The notes beneath the pieces are model-generated. The model was not told where the DNA came from and did no database searches. It saw nothing but the letters and a program-made list of their open reading frames with translations. A DNA stretch of 64,000 nucleotides from Cristatella mucedo (lineage: Eukaryota; Bryozoa; Phylactolaemata; Cristatellidae): assembly GCA_009760855.2 (NCBI GenBank), contig WPIO01000094.1, positions 436,001-500,000 of the forward strand, in the 5' to 3' direction. The position numbers were made by a program, and so were the translations under genes. Shown one piece after another: positions 58,261-64,000 of this stretch (positions within the stretch are counted from its first letter, which is position 1; every line of letters begins with the position of its first letter).

Positions 58261-59935
58261 TCCGAGATTGGGGGTCTTAATGCTGTCTACAACTGATTGA
58301 TATTTAAAATTAGAGTTCATGTGGGTGCGGGATACAAGCTAATGTTTACTGAAAGATTGCCTTGCCACATATTCAAGTATACTCATTCTCAGCTTAGCGG
58401 AAAAACCAGAACCTCTGGTTTTTTAAGTCAAAACATAGATGCTAAGGTGGTTCCTACCACTAAAAGATAACATCTAGAGAAAAGAAACTCTCACCATATT
58501 TTCTCTGGTCAGTGACAAGTCTTAAACAAAACTTGCGCCGATCATCGCCTGCCATATGGTTCGTCCTGACATCCGTGCTTGCAGATTGACACTTCTTGTA
58601 AGAGAATTGAAATTGAACGAGTAAGCTAATTAAGGAGAAGCAGCCAATAGATTTTGTCTGTGGTCTGAAGGTTGCAGCACCGACTGTACAAGCCAAAAAA
58701 AGTACCCTTCACAGAAATTACAGTTCTCATCCACCTCAGTTCACACCTGCTTCTATATACCTCGCCTTTTCGGGCAATTAATTTTTATTTGCAAACGGTT
58801 GGGCATTTTTTCAAACTTGCCATACTTCCTTTGTTTTACAATGATTTTTTTCCATCAGCATGTAATTTGAATCCTTAAATTATAATCTAAAGAAGGTTCA
58901 GGTTTACTCATCTAGACTTCTCTATGTAGACGTTTATGTTTCCTCGTGATAATTTCTTCACTCTTTACCGTGCATGATTCATATTGAATTCCTAACTAGG
59001 GATACAACAAACGAGTGCTCTGTACTACGTATCTATGCTGGATATTCTGTGCTTGAATTTATGTGTAACCAGTGAAAGTCAATCGTTCTGAATTTATTTT
59101 TCTTCGCTTGCAGCTACTGGTTAAGTGTGTGTGATTTAAGTAAGGCGGTTTATGACTCGACATTTAGCTCTCTGAAACAGAAACACTGCAAACTACCAAT
59201 TTTTTTAGTTTATTAATTGTATGATGAAATTTACCAGCATCCATCTGTTATGGCACCTATATTTCATCTACAGTAGAAGCAGTTGTCTTTAAGGCATTTA
59301 ATTAGTAAAGATCTATATGTTCCAGATTCAGCGACAATAAAATAATGCCTTTTAGATGATACAGGACACATTTGCTTCATAAATGCCGAACCAATCGGCT
59401 GCCCTACCTATGCCTCTCGTGGCCAGCCATGTCATGCTGTTCGGAGCTGTCATTGGCTGCAGAGGATTGGCCGTTTTAAGTGATTTACTATTGAGTGGAT
59501 GCTTGAGGTGACACACACATCAAAAGGGCTACTGATTTACTGAAATTGAAAGAGCTAGTCCTTCCAGCTGTATTGTCTACACGTTTGCTCGAAGATACCA
59601 AGCCTGAGTTAGCTTTAAACCTATCAACTATGAATTTTTTGGTTGTTATAGCTTTCGCACTGACAGTCGTGTGATATGTTTACTGTGCGTGGTAAATAGC
59701 TTGATTACCTTGTACCATACAATATAGAAAATCATTAATTTGGTACCTGATTTTAGTCAATACCCATCTAATATGGTTTAAGAAAATAAAACAATCGTTC
59801 AATCGTTCTGAGAAATTCATGGAAAAGAAAAACAGTCGTACAATCTTCAGAGAACCACCTTTATGCTATTTGAATGGATCACTGCAACTTATAATGGTTA
59901 GTCTTTACGCTATAGAAGCAGTATTCAGGGCTCCT
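58261..59935. other. Intron, nothing recognised
   Basis: About 1.7 kb with no exon or named repeat. The right end may contain diverged LINE B 5' sequence, but the match is clear only from about 59940. Confidence 0.4.
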
Positions 59936-59939
59936 TTTT

Positions 59940-61945
59940 TCATCCAAAAGTTGGATTCCTGCCAGCCAGACCCTAAACAGATTTATAAGAGAGTAGACCG
60001 TTAAATGGCCAATGCTAATTGGTCTCACTCCCCAGATATTAAGGGCTCAGCCGAAAATTTGTCAGCCTTCTTTGCTGAATAAATTTTGACCATTCCTACC
60101 TCCATTAAGCGCCCTCCAACTAAAGCAATAGCTGATCCACAAGCTGTGACCATCATTAAAAGATTCTCCGAAGTTTCTGCATGCGATGTGGCTATCTTAA
60201 TAAGGTCTAGCAAAAAGAGCTCTTCTCCTGAAGACCATATACTCTCATCTCTGTGGTCTTCACTAGAAGACCAACTTAGCCCTGCAATAACCAAGATTTT
60301 TAATGCTTCCCTGGAAAAAAGGGTCGTCCCCAAGTCCTTGAAATCGGCAATCGTTAGACCCATTCCTAAAAAAATGGATTATATACAGAGGTCCTTGCAA
60401 ACTATCACCGAGTTTGCCTTCATTCTTTCTTGTCAAAGATTCTTCAAACTATTTTTGTCAAGCAGCTGGTTAAACATATTGAAAGTAATTGAATATCGGA
60501 AACATTTCAATCAGGTTTCTAGAAGCAGATAACCATTTAAACTTCTCTCCTCCGTGTGGACAATGACATTCTACGTGGGAACGACGAGAGGAATGAAACT
60601 GCCCTTAGCTCTGCTACATCTGTCCACTGCCTTCGATCCGATTGATCATGCTGTTCTGCTTGAACGATTGTGAACAACGATCGTTCTGGCAGCCCAAGCA
60701 CTGGCACGGTTGAAATCGTACTTGTCTGATCATGTTCAATGCGTGTCGTGAGGGGGTCAGGTCTCACACACGAGACTTGTCGCAGGTCAGGTCTCTCAAG
60801 GGTCCGCCGTTCGGTCCCTTGCTGTTCTCCATCTATACACAGTCTCTGGGAAAAGCGACTAAGGACCGTGGAATAGGATATCACTTTTATGCTGACAATA
60901 CTCAATTGTGTTTTTTATTCAAACCGTAAGAATGTGCTGTAGCAACTGAGAATCTGAATGGTTGGATTGGGATAATTGATCCTGGATGTTGGAAAACTTC
61001 TTGAAATTAAATGAAAATAAAACCGAACTGCTTATTGATAAGACTTCCTAAGCTTGTGGCTGGATTATAAGGCTTTGCTCTTCTACTATGTGATGCTATG
61101 GTGCGACCATCACCACGTGCTCGAAATTTAATTGTCATTATAGACAGCTACCTCAATTTTAAAAGCTTAGTTCAGAAGATTGCTTTTACAGCCAGCATTC
61201 ACGTCCGATCCCTATTAAAGATTTGGAGCTTTCTTGTAAGGGTGGCATTTAATAACATTAACTAGCTCCTTAGTTATATCCGGGCTTGATTATTGTAATT
61301 ACCTCTCAGCAGGGTTAAAAAAGAATGTAATTAGACCTCTGCAGCTGACTATGAATATGGTTGCAAGGCTAGTCTTTCAGTCCCAGAGATTTGCTCACGA
61401 GTCTCCTTTGCTAAAAGAACTAGGATTGATTCCCATTGAGCAACAGATACAGAGTAAATTTCTTAGGCTGACCAACAAGGCTCACCACAGCGTGGCTCCT
61501 TCGTACCTAGCTGAACTGCAGCATCAATTTTGGTCTTTTTGAGCACCCACGTCCCGAGTGGACAATAAATTAGCTGTTCAATTCCTCAGCTTAAAGACCC
61601 TTGGCGACAGAAGCACGAGCTATTCAAATCCTAGACTGTGGAATTCGCTTTCACAATTCTTGTGCAACGGCAACTACTGCCATACTGCCGACTATGGCTG
61701 ATCCTTTTCAGAGGTCCTGAGCTGCTACTTCCTCGCTACTCACTACCTCAACTGCTCTCCTGACTCTGCTACGCTTCCCACTTTCTCTTTGCTGCATAAG
61801 ACGAAGTCTGTTGGCTACCAAATGTATATCGAAAACCAATTAGGCAGTGAGTGAGCAATACAAAACTCTCCTGCATAACACCCCCATGGTCTCTATGATT
61901 TTGCGGAGTTACAGACGGATATACATAGCATTACATTACATCACA
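59940..61945 (+). mobile_element. LINE B, longest sense copy
   Basis: Reads in sense from a pre-RT region (from about 59940, matching 10165-10430 in reverse) through the RT N-terminal part, RT core, RT C-terminal block and 3' UTR. It ends with a terminal ATTAC-like repeat at 61925-61945 ('gcattacattacatcacatt'). It lies in the intron between CCP exons 2 and 3, about 30 bp from the donor of exon 2. Confidence 0.88.
60086..61542 (+). pseudogene. LINE B reverse transcriptase, broken
   Basis: Separate plus-strand frames carry PTKAIADPQ and VVPKSLKSAIVRPIPKK (60086-60532), FGPLLFSIYTQSLGK and the active-site region (60732-60929), and MVARLVFQSQRF with VAPSYLAELQHQF (61351-61542). The catalytic motif reads YADN at 60888-60899 instead of YADD, so the second metal-binding Asp is lost in addition to the frameshifts. 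Confidence 0.88.
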
Positions 61946-61974
61946 TTCTTACTGAATATTGAGGGTAGACTTAC

Positions 61975-62178
61975 CACTCGTGCACTTTATTTTACCGAGA
62001 GAGCCCCATGACCACGTGAACGACGATCCGTTTCCAAGGCACGTTAACGTCGTGCTACCGCCGTAGTATGTATAGCTGGAGTTGCAAGCAATATTTGCAG
62101 TCTGGTTATTGCGATAGGGGCTCTTCGAAGAATCATTTTTTGTCACACCAATCGGTAGAGTCGGTAGAGAAAGACAGC
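61975..62178 (-). CDS. CCP/sushi exon 2 (beta type)
   Basis: A phase 1-1 exon with acceptor 'gtggctggcag' and donor gtaagt. The module has CLSLPTLPIGVTK, IACNSSYTYYGG, LTC, FTWSWGSLG and IKCTS. Four cysteines and the Trp pair are present. The Gly of the Gly-Tyr turn is Ser here. NDS, NQT, NSS and NGS sequons suggest heavy N-glycosylation. The intron from exon 1 is 121 bp. Confidence 0.95.
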
Positions 62179-62299
62179 CTGCCAGCCACGACATGACGAC
62201 TCAATTTATGGTATAGCCAACCAAGAGGTAACGACCGCACGCATGGCTGATGTTTGTGTTTTCAACTTCACTCATCACTGAGCTCAAGCAGTTACTTAC

Positions 62300-62561
62300 T
62301 GTTGAGAGCACAGCTTAATTTGCCGTATGGCCAGGACCACGAGTAAGAGCTGCCCGATGAAAAGCATCTAACTGTAGAGTTGCCAGAATGTATAACATAT
62401 CCGATCAAACACTTCACAGTTAGCAAGGTGAAGTTGAAATAGGCACTTGCTGGAGGGTTTGCACTGGTTAACTGTGAAGCCGGAGGAAGACCAGGTCCAG
62501 ATGAGCATCCTGTTACGTATCGAATCCAACAAACTATCAACACAAAGGCACTTAAAGCCAT
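62300..62561 (-). CDS. CCP/sushi exon 1 (alpha type), with possible signal peptide
   Basis: The CCP part (62300-62509) has CSSGPGLPPAS, VKCLIGYVIHSGN, VRC, YSWSWPYG and LSCALN, with donor gtaagt in phase 1. Upstream in the same frame an ATG at 62561 opens MALSAFVLIVCWIRYVTG, which looks like a signal peptide ending just before the first CCP residue. However, 'cgtaacag' directly before 62509 would also be a valid acceptor in the usual phase 1. The exon may therefore start at 62509, with the true first exon further right. I slightly favour the signal-peptide reading because no more CCP exons were found to the right. Confidence 0.85.
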
Positions 62562-62739
62562 TCAGCATACCTGGCAAATTTAGCAGCCAGCAAATACATA
62601 AACTGTAATTTACCAAAAAGGTTATATTGCGACTCACTGAGAGTAGCATTATAGTAATAATAATTATATTAATAATCATGCATTTATCCCTTTTAGGAAG
62701 GCTAGAAATTCCTTCCAAGATAGGGAATGCCGGGTTCAA

Positions 62740-63160
62740 CTAGTAATAACAATAATAATAATGCACTTCATAAAGCTCCCTCAGATTACTCAATCTCTCT
62801 CTAGGCGCTTTACATGTGCAGCGAAGGGATACACTATTGAACTGTGAGTAATGTCATGCTTGATTAACAACATTAACGATAAGGTTAGGGGTGAAACGAA
62901 CAGGGTCAGCATGCTAGTGTGGTTAGGGCAGCATGCACCGTTTCAGCAGACATAAGCACTTGAAGGACGAATCTAAGGAATTCATTGAATTCTGTCGTAA
63001 TAGGTGATTTTTAAGTTCTTCTTAAATGTGTATAAGTCAGGGGACGTTCTGACGCAAGTAGGGAGTGAGTTCCATCCAGGATTTGGGAGCTTACGAACTC
63101 AATGCACGGTCTACAAAAGATTTGAGGTTTGTACGAGGCTCAGGTAAGCAATTCTGTCCC
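62740..63160 (-). mobile_element. LINE A 3' fragment
   Basis: An aataacaataataataatgcac tail (split by single-base changes) is followed by 'aaagctccctcagattactc', 'ctaggcgctttacatgtgca' and the 3' UTR. It stops at the start of a pyrimidine tract near 63160. Confidence 0.88.
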
Positions 63161-63164
63161 GATT

Positions 63165-63440
63165 CTATCTCTGTCTCTCTGTCTCTCTCTCTCTTTTTAT
63201 ATATCTCTTTCCCTCTGTCTCACTTTCGCAACCTCACACTATTTCTGTCTTGCTGTCCTTCTCAATATTTGTTTGTCAGGTTATCTTATCCTCTCCCTAT
63301 CTTCCGCTCTCTTCCTCTCTCCCTCTCCCCTCTAATAGACCTTCTCTATCTCTTTCTCTCAGCATCAGCCTCGGACTCGGTCTCACTCTTTTTCTTTCTC
63401 ACAATACCTCTCTTTCGCTTTAGACTTCCTCCCTCTATGT
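63165..63440. repeat. Degenerate pyrimidine-rich (CT) tract
   Basis: Imperfect CT/CTCTTT repeats for about 275 bp. Open frames rich in Leu and Ser are compositional. Confidence 0.85.
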
Positions 63441-64000
63441 TTCTCTTCGTGGATCCACGAGTGACTGCAAAGTAGCTGCCATACAGAGGTCGTCTCCATA
63501 AAAAATCTAATAAGAATGCGGTTTTAATTTCAAATTATACTTTAAGGCGATACAAATTTCCTCAATACAATTGGCGTTTTTTTTGCAAATCCCTAAAATT
63601 GACTGAGCCAAGAGACCGTTTTGCGCATATAATTGCTATGGTTCTTTCATTTTTTTAAATGCTTCCTAAAACTTTGGTTTTGATTTGTAATTAGAAACAG
63701 CAGCGATCAAAGCTTTCCTCTCAGATTGCAATCGTTATTGGGCAATTTCACAAAAGTACCTCGTGTGATGCAGCTGTCTGAATGTCAAAGTGCATTGCTT
63801 AACTCAGGTTTGATTGTAAATTATAGCAAACAGTTTTTCGGGTTTACTTAGGTAATATTGCACGATTGCTTTAAGAGATATGATGCTTTGGTCTCCTGCT
63901 GACCAGCTGAATGTCGCCACTAACGATGTCTTACTTGCATTCAGCATTGTATACAATAAGCATTTGATCATACTTCCATTGCATAAGTAAAGTGCCTAGA
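63441..64000. other. Flanking DNA, with a possible LINE A tail at the edge
   Basis: Nothing was recognised except the last 16 bases ('gtaaagtgcctaga'), which match the start of the LINE A tail in sense. A sense copy may continue past the window. Confidence 0.35.

Overview
This window looks like genomic DNA of an invertebrate animal. It is AT-rich and intron-rich, and crowded with broken CR1/L2-type LINE retrotransposons, tRNA-derived SINEs and microsatellites. There are no operons, and no complete intronless gene was recognised. The species cannot be named from the sequence alone.

The only host gene I can support lies on the minus strand and spans at least 1619-62561. It reads from right to left. 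A possible signal peptide opens the first exon (62300-62561). Eleven exons that each encode one CCP/sushi module follow, between 62.5 and 32.6 kb. Next comes a single 2.06 kb exon (27408-29471) encoding a cysteine-free, Ser/Thr/Ala/Pro-rich mucin-like stalk of about 688 residues. After it are six exons between 22.8 and 1.6 kb whose joined translation has the hallmarks of an REJ (receptor for egg jelly) domain, as in polycystin-1 relatives. Almost every boundary is a clean AG/GT pair and the CCP, mucin and first REJ exons are all phase 1-1. The gene would encode a large extracellular CCP-mucin-REJ receptor. Its membrane region would lie beyond the left edge.

The CCP array has an internal rhythm. 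Three module types (alpha, beta, gamma) recur in the order alpha-beta-gamma, alpha-beta-gamma, alpha-beta-gamma, alpha-beta. The array therefore appears to have grown by duplication of a three-exon block.

The introns hold two main LINE families. 'LINE A' ends in a conserved tail followed by (ATT)n and has more than twenty fragments on both strands. The longest copy, 4695-7960, keeps recognisable endonuclease and reverse transcriptase coding with frameshifts. 'LINE B' has a different tail ending in an ATTAC-like repeat; its main copies are 8530-10945, 43421-43887, 46095-47055, 50265-50750 and 59940-61945. Several elements are nested. At least one tRNA-headed SINE family appears to have borrowed the LINE A tail. 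A second SINE family has one copy on each strand. Long (TA)n, (CT)n and (GA)n tracts and a roughly 0.8 kb array of a 12-bp unit complete the picture.
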